Positions 1 through 6,730 of a stretch of DNA of 13,389 nucleotides are shown one piece after another. The position numbers and the translations under genes were made by a program. The stretch spans positions 1 through 13,389 of the forward strand of contig JAJDVB010000033.1 of NCBI GenBank assembly GCA_022826345.1. The letters are read 5' to 3'. The stretch's first letter is position 1. Each line of letters starts with the position of its first letter. Below the pieces are notes generated by a model that was given only the letters and a program-made list of their open reading frames with translations, was not told the origin of the DNA and did no database searches. Source of the DNA: Alphaproteobacteria bacterium (GTDB lineage Bacteria; Pseudomonadota; Alphaproteobacteria; UBA828).

Positions 1-1
1 G

Positions 2-679
2 GCGGCTCGGCGCGGCGGGGTGGAGGTCTACGCTGTGGACGCCATGGAGCTTCGCCGCGGCGACCGCATATGCTGGACCCGCAACGACAGGAGGCACGGG
101 CTGGTGAACAGCGGCACGGCGGAGGTGACGGCCGTTGGCGAATCCGCTGTTGAGTTCCGGCTGGAGGACGGCCGGGCGCTGGCGCTGCGCCGGGACGATC
201 CCCAGTTGCGCCATATCGACCGGGCCTGGGCGGCGACAGTGCACGCGTTCCAGGGCCGCACCGTGGACCGGGTGATCGCGGCGATGGAAGCGGAGCACGC
301 CCATCTGACCACCCAGAAGACATTCTACGTGGAGATCAGCCGCGCCCGCCTTCATGCGGAGCTCGTGACCGACGACCGCCGCGCGCTGCGCGAGCGCCTG
401 GAGGCAGCGACGGGAAAGCGCATCGCCGCCCTCGAAGCCATCGCGCCGTCGCCGCCGGACGGCCCGGCGAGGGACGGCAGAGCCAGGGACGACGCGGCGC
501 GCGAGCCGGTAGAGCCCAAGTCCGTGCCGCAGCGGGACCGTGAACGCGGTGCGCCGGCACCTGCGCCGTTGGAGCGTGCCGATGTCGGCGACCCCGCCCC
601 GGCCGATCGACGGCCTGCCCAGCCTGCACGACCCAGGCGCGAGAAGACCTACGAGTACGAGCTGGAGCTGGAATTGTAG
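2..679 (+). CDS. Conjugative relaxase-helicase (TraA/MobF type), C-terminal part, 5' truncated by window edge
   Basis: The frame is open from base 2 with no stop upstream, so the gene starts outside the window; the GTG at 20 is only an internal codon. About 225 residues are visible. They match the end of the RecD/UvrD-like helicase half of MobF relaxases, the proteins that nick oriT and unwind the transferred strand in conjugation. Seen directly: a stretch like SF1 motif V (ATVHAFQGRT, followed by VDRVIAAMEAEH) and a motif VI-like YVEISRAR, then the family-typical run of LVTDDR and a helix ending LEAATGKRIAALEAI. The last roughly 85 residues are low complexity, rich in Pro, Arg, Ala and Asp, with a strikingly acidic end (YEYELELEL). 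The relaxase active-site Tyr and Walker A would lie upstream and cannot be checked. Identity as a conjugative helicase tail is fairly sure; the exact name (traA, traI or mobF) is not. Confidence 0.82.
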   Translation, partial: AARRGGVEVYAVDAMELRRGDRICWTRNDRRHGLVNSGTAEVTAVGESAVEFRLEDGRALALRRDDPQLRHIDRAWAATVHAFQGRTVDRVIAAMEAEHAHLTTQKTFYVEISRARLHAELVTDDRRALRERLEAATGKRIAALEAIAPSPPDGPARDGRARDDAAREPVEPKSVPQRDRERGAPAPAPLERADVGDPAPADRRPAQPARPRREKTYEYELELEL

Positions 680-1085
680 CGGCGAGCGCAGCGCACGAGA
701 CGCGGCATTCCACAGGCAATACCGGCAGAGGCCAGTTCAGCGACGCGCCTCGATCCGGATCTCGCACCACATCCAGACGGTGTCGTACCGGCCTCAACCC
801 TTGTTGCGTAGCCCGGCGGGAGGTGCATATGGCGCTGGACTCGTTCGCTCCTTGACGACAACTTCACCATCGAGATGGGTTGTTGCCGTGGTAGCCTGAG
901 AAACTCGGCCTTGGCCGTAGGATGCCCGCAGGATGCCGTGAAGAGGGCGAGGCTCTTTCAGAGTGGACGCAATTCAGCGCCCAGCTTGGAGGGGTTAGCG
1001 AGGCGACCGCTTTTCGGTGGGCCGAGGGCGGTGAATCGGAAAGGACTCTTGGGATATGCGGCAGACAAGAAGGGAGGGCTTGATC
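680..1085. other. Intergenic leader between relaxase gene and BMP transporter operon; no gene supported
   Basis: About 400 bases without a convincing gene. The open frames here are short or are antisense shadows running into neighbouring genes. The promoter of the BMP operon should lie here, but I see no -35/-10 pair good enough to call: TTGACG at 852-857 has no TATAAT-like partner at the right distance. Small items seen: GATCCGGATC (752-761), an inverted pair CGGCC-TT-GGCCG (906-917) that could be an operator half-site pair, and a direct repeat AGGATGCC (919-926 and 931-938). A 9-codon frame with a good ribosome binding site (829-855) is discussed in the findings. No terminator with a T-run follows the relaxase gene. 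Confidence 0.6.
1071..1078 (+). promoter_or_regulatory. Ribosome binding site that fixes the start of the BMP substrate-binding protein
   Basis: AGGGAGGG lies 7 bases before the ATG at 1086. The upstream in-frame ATG at 1056 has no comparable site and would put charged residues (RQTRREGLI) before the signal peptide, so 1086 is chosen. Confidence 0.75.
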
Positions 1086-2183
1086 ATGTGGAAGTGGATT
1101 ACAGGCGCCATCGCGGCTGTCGCGATAAGCGCGTTTGCCGTCTCGGAGTCGCAGGCGGCGTTCGAGCTGGAGGGCGAGCCCAAGGTCGCGATGCTCCAGC
1201 TCGCCACCGTCAATGACGGCGGCTGGTCCGAGGCGCTCGAATACGCGCGGGTCAAGACCGAAGAGGCGTTGGGTATCGAGATCGCCTATACCGAGAACGT
1301 GCCCGAGGATAACTCGGAGATTCTCAGGACCATCGACCTCTATGTGAACCGGGGCCACAACATCATCATCGGCACCTCGTGGGGTTATGGCGACGCCTTC
1401 CTCGAGGCCGCCACCAAGTACCCCAACGTGGCCTTCGTGAACTGCGCCGGCGAGACCAACAACTCGGTGAACCTGGAGAGCTTCTACGCCCGCAGCTATC
1501 AGGGCTGGTATCTCGCCGGGATCGTCGCCGGCCATCTGACGCAGTCCAAGAAGGTCGGCACTATCGGCGGCTATCCGCTGGGCGTGGTGAACTGGGATCT
1601 CAACGCCTTCCTGCGCGGTGCGCAGTCGGTGGATCCCGCGATCGAGATGGTCGGCGTCTTCGTCAACACCTGGTACGACCCGGTGAAGGAGACGCAGGCG
1701 GCGGAGGCCCTGCTGGAGCAGGGCGTCGACGTGCTGGGCTCCAACATGAGCACGCCCGGCCCGCATCTCGCGTTCCAGGAGCAAGGCAAGTGGTCGGTCG
1801 GTTTCCAGATCGACGTGTCGGACCAGGCGCCGGATGCGGTGGCGACCTCGATGATCTACAAGTGGGAGGCCTATTTCATCCCAACGATCTCTGCGATCAT
1901 CGACGGCACCTGGGAGCCTGGTGAGTGGGGCTGGTGGGAAGGAATCGATACCGGTCTCTTCGACGTCGATCCCATCGCGGACTGGGTGCCGGCGGCGGCG
2001 GTGGCGGACGTCGATGCGGCGCGCGCGGCGATGGTCGCGGGCACGCTCGATCCGTTCCAGGGGCCGCTCCATCGACAGGACGGCTCGCTGGCGGTGCCCG
2101 AGGGCGAGGTCCTCTCCGACGACAATCTGTGGGGGATGAACTACTTCATCCAGGGCTCCATCGGCACCATGCCCGCGGAGTAA
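1086..2183 (+). CDS. BMP-family ABC transporter substrate-binding protein (periplasmic)
   Basis: A 365-residue protein of the BMP/Med family, which captures small ligands in the periplasm for an ABC importer. Characterised relatives bind purine nucleosides (BmpA, PnrA/TmpC, the NupN type) and riboflavin (RfuA). A Sec signal peptide covers residues 1-24: a short basic start (MWKW), a hydrophobic core, and a likely cut after SQA. There is no lipobox Cys, as usual in Gram-negatives. Family traits seen: NDGGWSEA (43-50) at the first strand, GTSWGYGDAF (96-105), FVNCAGE (117-123), SYQGWYLAGIVAG (137-149), SNMSTPGPHLAFQEQGK (219-235) and SMIYKWEAYF (255-264). The length is normal for the family. 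The protein is rich in Trp and Tyr, fitting a stacked aromatic ligand (inference). It heads an operon with ATPase and two permeases immediately downstream. Family identity is firm; the ligand is unknown. Confidence 0.92.
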   Translation: MWKWITGAIAAVAISAFAVSESQAAFELEGEPKVAMLQLATVNDGGWSEALEYARVKTEEALGIEIAYTENVPEDNSEILRTIDLYVNRGHNIIIGTSWGYGDAFLEAATKYPNVAFVNCAGETNNSVNLESFYARSYQGWYLAGIVAGHLTQSKKVGTIGGYPLGVVNWDLNAFLRGAQSVDPAIEMVGVFVNTWYDPVKETQAAEALLEQGVDVLGSNMSTPGPHLAFQEQGKWSVGFQIDVSDQAPDAVATSMIYKWEAYFIPTISAIIDGTWEPGEWGWWEGIDTGLFDVDPIADWVPAAAVADVDAARAAMVAGTLDPFQGPLHRQDGSLAVPEGEVLSDDNLWGMNYFIQGSIGTMPAE

Positions 2184-2189
2184 ACCTGC

Positions 2190-2207
2190 CGGGCCGGTTA
2201 CGGCCCG
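2190..2207 (+). other. GC-rich intergenic hairpin after the substrate-binding protein gene
   Basis: CGGGCCG-GTTA-CGGCCCG is a perfect 7-bp stem with a 4-base loop, 6 bases after the stop codon. No T-run follows, so it is not a standard intrinsic terminator. Such hairpins between a binding-protein gene and its ABC genes often protect the upstream mRNA or reduce read-through, which raises binding-protein dosage. That role is inferred from position. Confidence 0.55.
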
Positions 2208-2229
2208 CACATAGTGCCGGCGTGACAGG

Positions 2230-3729
2230 GTGAGTCACGCCCTGGAAATCGCCGGCGCAAGCAAGGCGTTCGACGGCCGCCCGGCGCTCAGGCGGGCGTC
2301 GTTCGCCTGCGACTGGGGCGAGGTTCACGCCCTGCTCGGAGAGAACGGGGCCGGCAAGTCGACGCTGATGAACGTCGCCTGCGGGCTCTATGCCCCGGAC
2401 GAGGGGTCGATCGCGGTCGACGGCCAGCCGGCCGCGATCACCGCGCCGGCGGATGCCGCCAGGCTCGGCATCGGCATGGTCCACCAACACTACAAGCTGG
2501 TGAAGCGCTTCACCATCGCCGAGAACATCGTGCTCGCCTGCCGCAGCGCGCTCGGCGTGCGCCGCCCGCGGGACGCGGCCGAGGCGGTGGCGGCCAAGGC
2601 GGCGGAGGTCGGCTTCGACATCGACCCCCATGCCGTCGTCGGCGACCTTTCCATCGCCGAGCAGCAGCGCGTCGAAATCCTCAAGGTGCTGCTCCTCGGC
2701 GCCCGGATCCTCATCCTCGACGAGCCCACTTCGGTGCTGACCGACCAGGAGTCGGTCGCAGCCCTTACCTTCATGCGCCGCCTCGCCGAGGACGGCCACG
2801 CGGTCGTCCTCATTACCCACAAGTTGCGCGAGGTGATCGGCTATTCGTCGCGGGTGACGGTGATGCGCGGCGGTGAAACCGTGCTTGCCGGCGCCGAGAC
2901 AGCGGGGATGGACGCCGAGACGCTCGCCCGGACGATGGTGGGCGAGGAGGGCGAGGCGACCGAACGCCACGCCCGGCAGCTCGGCGAGGTCCGGCTCCGG
3001 GTCGAGGAGCTCAGCGTGCGCGGCGCCGGGGGCATCGGCGTAGACGGCGTCGGCTTTGCCGTGCGCGGCGGGGAGATCTACGGGATCGCCGGCGTCGGCG
3101 GCAACGGGCAGCAGGAGCTCGCCGACGCGCTGACCGGGCTGCGCCCGCCCACCCGTGGCCGCATCGCGATCGATGACGACGAGATCGCGGGCCGGGATGT
3201 CCCCGCCTTCCGCCGTCGCGGGATGCGTGCCGTGCCCGCCGACCGTTTCCGTACCGGCCTCCTGGCGGAGCTCGCGGTCTACGAGAACCACGGCGTGACG
3301 GGCGTGCCGGCCGGCGAGTACGGCAACCCGGCACTGGTTCGCCGCGGCGCCATGAAGGCGGCGGCAGCGGGTGCCATCGAGACTTACAACATCCAGGGTG
3401 CGGCACCCGCCACGCTCTCCAGGCTCCTTTCCGGCGGCAACGCCCAAAAACTCCTGCTCGCACGCGAGCTCCGGGGTGAGGCCAGCGTGCTGATCGCCCA
3501 CTCTCCCACCCGCGGCCTCGACGTGAGCGCCTGCCGCACCGTTCACGACCTGCTTCAGGGCGCGGCGGACGCGGGCACCGCCTGCGTCCTGATCAGCGAG
3601 GACCTGGAGGAGGTGCTTGCGCTCTCGACCACCATCGCCGTGATCAGCCGGGGCAGGCTGGTCGGCGAGTTCGCCGCAGGCGAGGTGAGCCGCGCCGAAA
3701 TCGGCCGCCTGATGCTGGGCCACGCATAA
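2230..3729 (+). CDS. BMP-type ABC transporter ATP-binding protein with two fused nucleotide-binding domains
   Basis: A 499-residue double ATPase, the energy module of BMP-type (sugar/nucleoside, CUT2-like) importers; it acts at the inner face of the membrane. The first domain has Walker A GENGAGKST (37-45), a Q-loop in MVHQHYKL, the family's divergent signature LSIAEQQR (140-147), Walker B LILDEPT (161-167) and an H-loop in LITHKLREV. The second domain has a degenerate Walker A (GVGGNGQQEL) and a proper LSGGN signature (400-404). In place of a standard Walker B it has VLIAHSPTRGLD. This pairing of one complete and one degenerate ATP site is normal in the family. The GTG start at 2230 is the only sensible one: an in-frame stop lies at 2212 and no other start gives the complete N-terminal fold. 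Its ribosome binding site is weak. The stop overlaps the next ATG by one base (TAATG), implying translational coupling. Homologues include NupO/YufO and RfuB-like proteins. Confidence 0.93.
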   Translation: MSHALEIAGASKAFDGRPALRRASFACDWGEVHALLGENGAGKSTLMNVACGLYAPDEGSIAVDGQPAAITAPADAARLGIGMVHQHYKLVKRFTIAENIVLACRSALGVRRPRDAAEAVAAKAAEVGFDIDPHAVVGDLSIAEQQRVEILKVLLLGARILILDEPTSVLTDQESVAALTFMRRLAEDGHAVVLITHKLREVIGYSSRVTVMRGGETVLAGAETAGMDAETLARTMVGEEGEATERHARQLGEVRLRVEELSVRGAGGIGVDGVGFAVRGGEIYGIAGVGGNGQQELADALTGLRPPTRGRIAIDDDEIAGRDVPAFRRRGMRAVPADRFRTGLLAELAVYENHGVTGVPAGEYGNPALVRRGAMKAAAAGAIETYNIQGAAPATLSRLLSGGNAQKLLLARELRGEASVLIAHSPTRGLDVSACRTVHDLLQGAADAGTACVLISEDLEEVLALSTTIAVISRGRLVGEFAAGEVSRAEIGRLMLGHA

Positions 3730-4811
3730 TGCTCAGCCTCAGCCCGATCTACCTCGTGCCCCGCCAGCAGGTGCCGCTCTGGATGCGGGCGGCGACGTTC
3801 GTCGGCGGCATCGCGCTCGGCCTGCTCATCGCCTTCGGCATCCTCATCGCCTACGGCGTCTCCGCCGGGCAGATCATCAACGAGTTCATCGTCTACGTGT
3901 TCCTCGACCTGAACGGCCTCGCCCAGGTCGTGACCGCGTCGACGCCATTGGTGCTCGTCGGCCTCGCGTCGGCAGCGGCGCTCAAGCTCAGGTTCTGGAA
4001 CATCGGCGTGGAAGGCCAGATGTGGCTGGGCTGCATCGCCGCGACCGGCGTCGCCCTCTTCGACATCGGCCCCGATTTCTTCCGCCTGCCGCTCATGTTC
4101 ATCGCTGCCGCCGTCGCCGGCGCCTGCTGGATCGGCATTCCCGCCTTCCTCAAGCTCCGCTTCCGGGTCAACGAGATCATCACCTCGCTGCTGCTCACCT
4201 ATGTCGCCTACCAACTGGTCCAGCATCTGCTGTTCGGCCCGTGGCATGACCCCGGCAGCGCCTTTCCCAACTCCCGGCACTATGACGAGGGGATCGAGCG
4301 TCTGGCACGGCTCGGCTGGGGCTCCTCCCACACCGGCATCTGGATCGCTCTGGGTTGCGGTGCCCTGCTCTGGTTCACCATGGCCCGCTCCCGGCTCGGC
4401 TTCTACATGGACGCGATCGGCGCCAATGTGGATGCGGCGCGGGCGGCGGGCATCCCGGTTGTGCTCACCACCGCATTCGCCGCCGCCATGTCGGGCGGGC
4501 TCGCGGGCGTCGCCGGCGCGGGGCTCGCCGCCGGGCAGGAATACCGCATGACGCTCTTCATCGCCGGTGGCTACACCTTCAGCGGCATCGTCATCGCCTT
4601 CATCGGGCGCTTCCGGCCGGTCCCCGTCATTGTCACGGCGTTCGTGGTGGGCGGCGTCTACACCGCAGGCGACACGCTCAAGGTGTTCTATCAACTGCCC
4701 GCCGCGATCACGACGCTGATCGAGGCGGTGATCCTCTTCACCTTCGTCGTCGTCGAGTTCTTCAGCCGCTACCGCCTCAGCTGGGGCGTGCGGGAGCGGG
4801 AGCACGCCTGA
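3729..4811 (+). CDS. BMP-type ABC transporter permease, first subunit (YufP/NupP-like)
   Basis: A 360-residue integral membrane protein of the BPD_transp_2 family, half of the transmembrane channel of the BMP-type importer. Hydrophobic segments are spread over the whole length, beginning at about residues 21-42. Family hallmarks seen: FWNIGVEGQMWLG (89-101; usually FNIGxEGQ), the cytoplasmic coupling stretch FRVNEIITSLLLTYVA (145-160), and an Ala/Gly-rich segment near AAMSGGLAGVAGAGL. It starts with an ATG overlapping the ATPase stop by one base and ends in a TGATG overlap with the next permease, so the three are translated together. The tail WGVREREHA is basic and cytoplasmic. Length and order (binding protein, ATPase, long permease, short permease) are standard for purine nucleoside and riboflavin systems. 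The transported compound cannot be told from the permease. Confidence 0.92.
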   Translation: MLSLSPIYLVPRQQVPLWMRAATFVGGIALGLLIAFGILIAYGVSAGQIINEFIVYVFLDLNGLAQVVTASTPLVLVGLASAAALKLRFWNIGVEGQMWLGCIAATGVALFDIGPDFFRLPLMFIAAAVAGACWIGIPAFLKLRFRVNEIITSLLLTYVAYQLVQHLLFGPWHDPGSAFPNSRHYDEGIERLARLGWGSSHTGIWIALGCGALLWFTMARSRLGFYMDAIGANVDAARAAGIPVVLTTAFAAAMSGGLAGVAGAGLAAGQEYRMTLFIAGGYTFSGIVIAFIGRFRPVPVIVTAFVVGGVYTAGDTLKVFYQLPAAITTLIEAVILFTFVVVEFFSRYRLSWGVREREHA

Positions 4812-5740
4812 TGGCGGCCGACTTCGTCCAGAACTGGCTCGCCACCACGCCTGGCTTCGCCACGCCCTACCTGCTCGCAGCACTCGGCCTGATCATCAAC
4901 GAGCGCGCCGGCGTCCTCAATCTCGGTTGCGAGGGCATGATGCTGGTGGGCGCGATGGTGGGCGCGGTCGTGAGCTTCAACACCGGGCTCGCCGGCGCCG
5001 GCGTGCCCGTCGCCATGCTGGCGGGCACCCTGGTCGGCCTCGTCTTCGGCATCGCCGTCGTGGTCTTTCGCACCGATCAGGTGCTGACCGGGCTCATCAT
5101 CGTCGCCCTCGGCGATGGACTGACCGGGGTCGTCGGCCGGCCCTACATGTTCGAGAAGGTGGCGGGCTTCCGCGACCTCGATCTCGGCGTGCTCAGCGAC
5201 ATCCCGTGGATCGGACCGATCGTCTTCCAGCAGGACATCCTGGTCTACGCCGCCGCGGCGCTTGCCATCGCGGTGTGGTGGGGCCTCGACCGCTCGGACG
5301 CGGGGCTCAGGCTCCGCGCCGTCGGCGAGGACCCCGCGACGGCCGATGTCGCCGGCGTCAACGTCCAGCTCTTCCGTATTGCCGCCGTGATGCTGGGGGG
5401 CGCGCTCTGCGGCATTGCCGGCGCCTACCTGTCGCTCGCCTCCAGCTTCGTCTGGACCGAGCACATGGTCGCCGGGCGCGGCTGGATCGTCATCGCGCTC
5501 GTCATTTTTTCCGGCTGGCGACCGGGGCGCGCGGTGATTGGGGCGCTCATCTTCGGCGGGGCCGAGGCGCTGATCCCGCGCATCCAGGCGATCGGCCTCG
5601 ACGTGCCGATCTACATCGTCGGTATGCTACCCTACGTGCTGACGCTGGCCGTGTTGATCGTGCCCACGATCCTGCGCGGCGAGCGTTCGCCCGCGCCGAG
5701 TGGGCTGTTGCTCAACTATCTGCGGCAGGACCGACGCTGA
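4811..5740 (+). CDS. BMP-type ABC transporter permease, second subunit (YufQ/NupQ-like)
   Basis: A 309-residue membrane protein of the BPD_transp_2 family, partner of the preceding permease. Signatures seen: INERAGVLNLGCEGMMLVGAM (29-49, the usual ERAGxxNLGxEGMM motif), GLIIVALGDGLTG, the coupling-helix region VGEDPATADVAGVNV, and the late MVAGRGWIVIALVIFSGWRPG motif that is nearly invariant in this subunit type. The ATG at 4811 overlaps the previous stop by one base. The same frame is open much further upstream (to 4355), but that part only shadows the first permease and carries no membrane-protein pattern, so it is not coding. The gene is followed by a 59-base gap and a gene in the same direction, consistent with one transcript. 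Confidence 0.92.
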   Translation: MAADFVQNWLATTPGFATPYLLAALGLIINERAGVLNLGCEGMMLVGAMVGAVVSFNTGLAGAGVPVAMLAGTLVGLVFGIAVVVFRTDQVLTGLIIVALGDGLTGVVGRPYMFEKVAGFRDLDLGVLSDIPWIGPIVFQQDILVYAAAALAIAVWWGLDRSDAGLRLRAVGEDPATADVAGVNVQLFRIAAVMLGGALCGIAGAYLSLASSFVWTEHMVAGRGWIVIALVIFSGWRPGRAVIGALIFGGAEALIPRIQAIGLDVPIYIVGMLPYVLTLAVLIVPTILRGERSPAPSGLLLNYLRQDRR

Positions 5741-5799
5741 GGCATGCTCGATATCCAGGGTAGCGTCGATCAGCAGCAGCCTTCAATGGGAGGAAGACG

Positions 5800-6411
5800 A
5801 TGTCCAACATGACGACCGTTCGCGAGACCCACGAAGTAGCAGCACGCACGGGCAAGAGCTTCGAGGTAGAAACCGGAGACCTGATCCGAATCACGGATCT
5901 GGAGGGTTCGCAGCCGGTGGACTTTTGGGCCTTCAGCAAGGAGGACCACCTGGAGTTTCTCTCCTGTGAGCACACCAAACCCTCGATCGAGAAGCTGTTT
6001 CCCCACGTCGGGGACTCGGCCTACACCAACCGGCGCCAGAAGATCGTCACGGTCATGGACGACACCTCGCCCGGCCAGCACGACATGCAGTATGCGGCCT
6101 GTGACCCCACGCGCTACGCCGAGCTCGGCGTCGAGGGTCATCACGAGAGCTGCCAGGAGAACCTGCACCTGGCTCTGGGCGATTACGGCATCTCTCTCGA
6201 CTTCACGCCGCAGCCCTGGAACCTCTTCACCAACTTCTTCATCAATCCGGACGGTACCTTCACCATCAAGGCGCCGGAGTCGAAGCCGGGTGATCAAATC
6301 GTGCTGCGGGCCGAAATGGACGCCACGATCGTCGTCTCCGCCTGTCCCCAGGACCAGAATCTCACCTGCGGCGGTACGCCTACCGATATCCGCGTCGAGA
6401 TCGGGCACTAG
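5800..6411 (+). CDS. DUF1989 (urea carboxylase-associated family) protein
   Basis: A 203-residue soluble protein of the DUF1989 family. Some members (once named urea carboxylase-associated proteins) are the CgdA/CgdB subunits of carboxyguanidine deiminase, which act after guanidine carboxylase; many others have no known role. Motifs seen: DLIRITDLEGSQPVDFWAF near the N-terminus, CEHTKP (Cys56, His58), YTNRRQKIVTVMDDT, GHHESCQENL (His114, His115, Cys118) and the C-terminal ACPQDQNLTCGG (Cys182, Asp185). The recurring Cys/His residues look like metal or catalytic sites. GGGAGGAAG at 5788-5796 supports the ATG at 5800 over Met4. It follows the BMP permease by 59 bases, so it probably acts on the imported compound or its product. 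No urea or guanidine carboxylase gene is present here and there is only one DUF1989 gene, so a guanidine role is not shown. Confidence 0.88.
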   Translation: MSNMTTVRETHEVAARTGKSFEVETGDLIRITDLEGSQPVDFWAFSKEDHLEFLSCEHTKPSIEKLFPHVGDSAYTNRRQKIVTVMDDTSPGQHDMQYAACDPTRYAELGVEGHHESCQENLHLALGDYGISLDFTPQPWNLFTNFFINPDGTFTIKAPESKPGDQIVLRAEMDATIVVSACPQDQNLTCGGTPTDIRVEIGH

Positions 6412-6730
6412 CCAAAATTGCTCCTTGCTGATGGTCCCACGCAAGCCCAAGCGTGGCTCGCAGAGAGACTTGGCTCAGTTACTCGCTCGTTCTGAGGGAG
6501 TTCAACGCTAATCTCCTAACGCTTCGACTGGCATACCAGATCCAAGCGTGGGCCGCGTGCGAACCACGACGAGCCCGAACCCGGAAGGTAATCACGACGG
6601 CTTTGGCTCCCGAGAAAAGGGCATTACGGAGTCGCTCATGCATCTAAGCAAACTGTTCGCTGGCCTGATGTTCGCCGATAGTGCGGTTCGCAATGCTCCT
6701 CGCGCCACCAGACCTGCAGATCCTCCCAGT
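6412..6730. other. Convergent intergenic region between the two operons; no gene supported
   Basis: About 320 bases separate the 3' ends of the + operon and the - operon. Short open frames exist on both strands but have no family features, no good ribosome binding site and no continuity with the adjacent proteins. The only structure noticed is the hairpin at 6437-6456. It looks like ordinary spacer or decayed sequence. No insertion-sequence ends or direct repeats were found by eye. Confidence 0.55.
6437..6456 (+). terminator. Possible weak terminator hairpin after the DUF1989 gene
   Basis: CCACGC-AAGCCCAA-GCGTGG is a perfect 6-bp stem with an 8-base loop, 25 bases past the DUF1989 stop. There is no T-run, so it is weak as an intrinsic terminator. 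It is the best candidate in the convergence zone and could in principle act in both directions. Confidence 0.3.

Noticed and set aside
752..761. Palindrome GATCCGGATC in the leader region
   Set aside because: Ten-base palindromes are expected by chance; it has no second copy nearby and no clear position relative to a promoter.
852..880. TTGACG as a -35 box for the BMP operon
   Set aside because: At 16-18 bases downstream only GC-rich sequence (around ATGGGT) is found, not a credible -10 box.
864..2210. Long minus-strand open frame opposite the BMP binding-protein gene (448 codons)
   Set aside because: It is the antisense of a well-supported gene; the translation is rich in Arg, His, Asp and Gly, typical of GC-rich shadow frames, with no family motif.
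4355..4810. N-terminal extension of the second BMP permease
   Set aside because: The extension is Arg/His-rich out-of-frame translation of the first permease. The ATG at 4811 in a TGATG overlap gives the standard start and normal length.
2146..4883. Minus-strand open frames 2146-3723 and 3555-4883 opposite the ATPase and first permease
   Set aside because: Low-complexity His/Asp/Glu/Arg translations mirroring codon bias of the + strand genes; no motifs, and they overlap each other.
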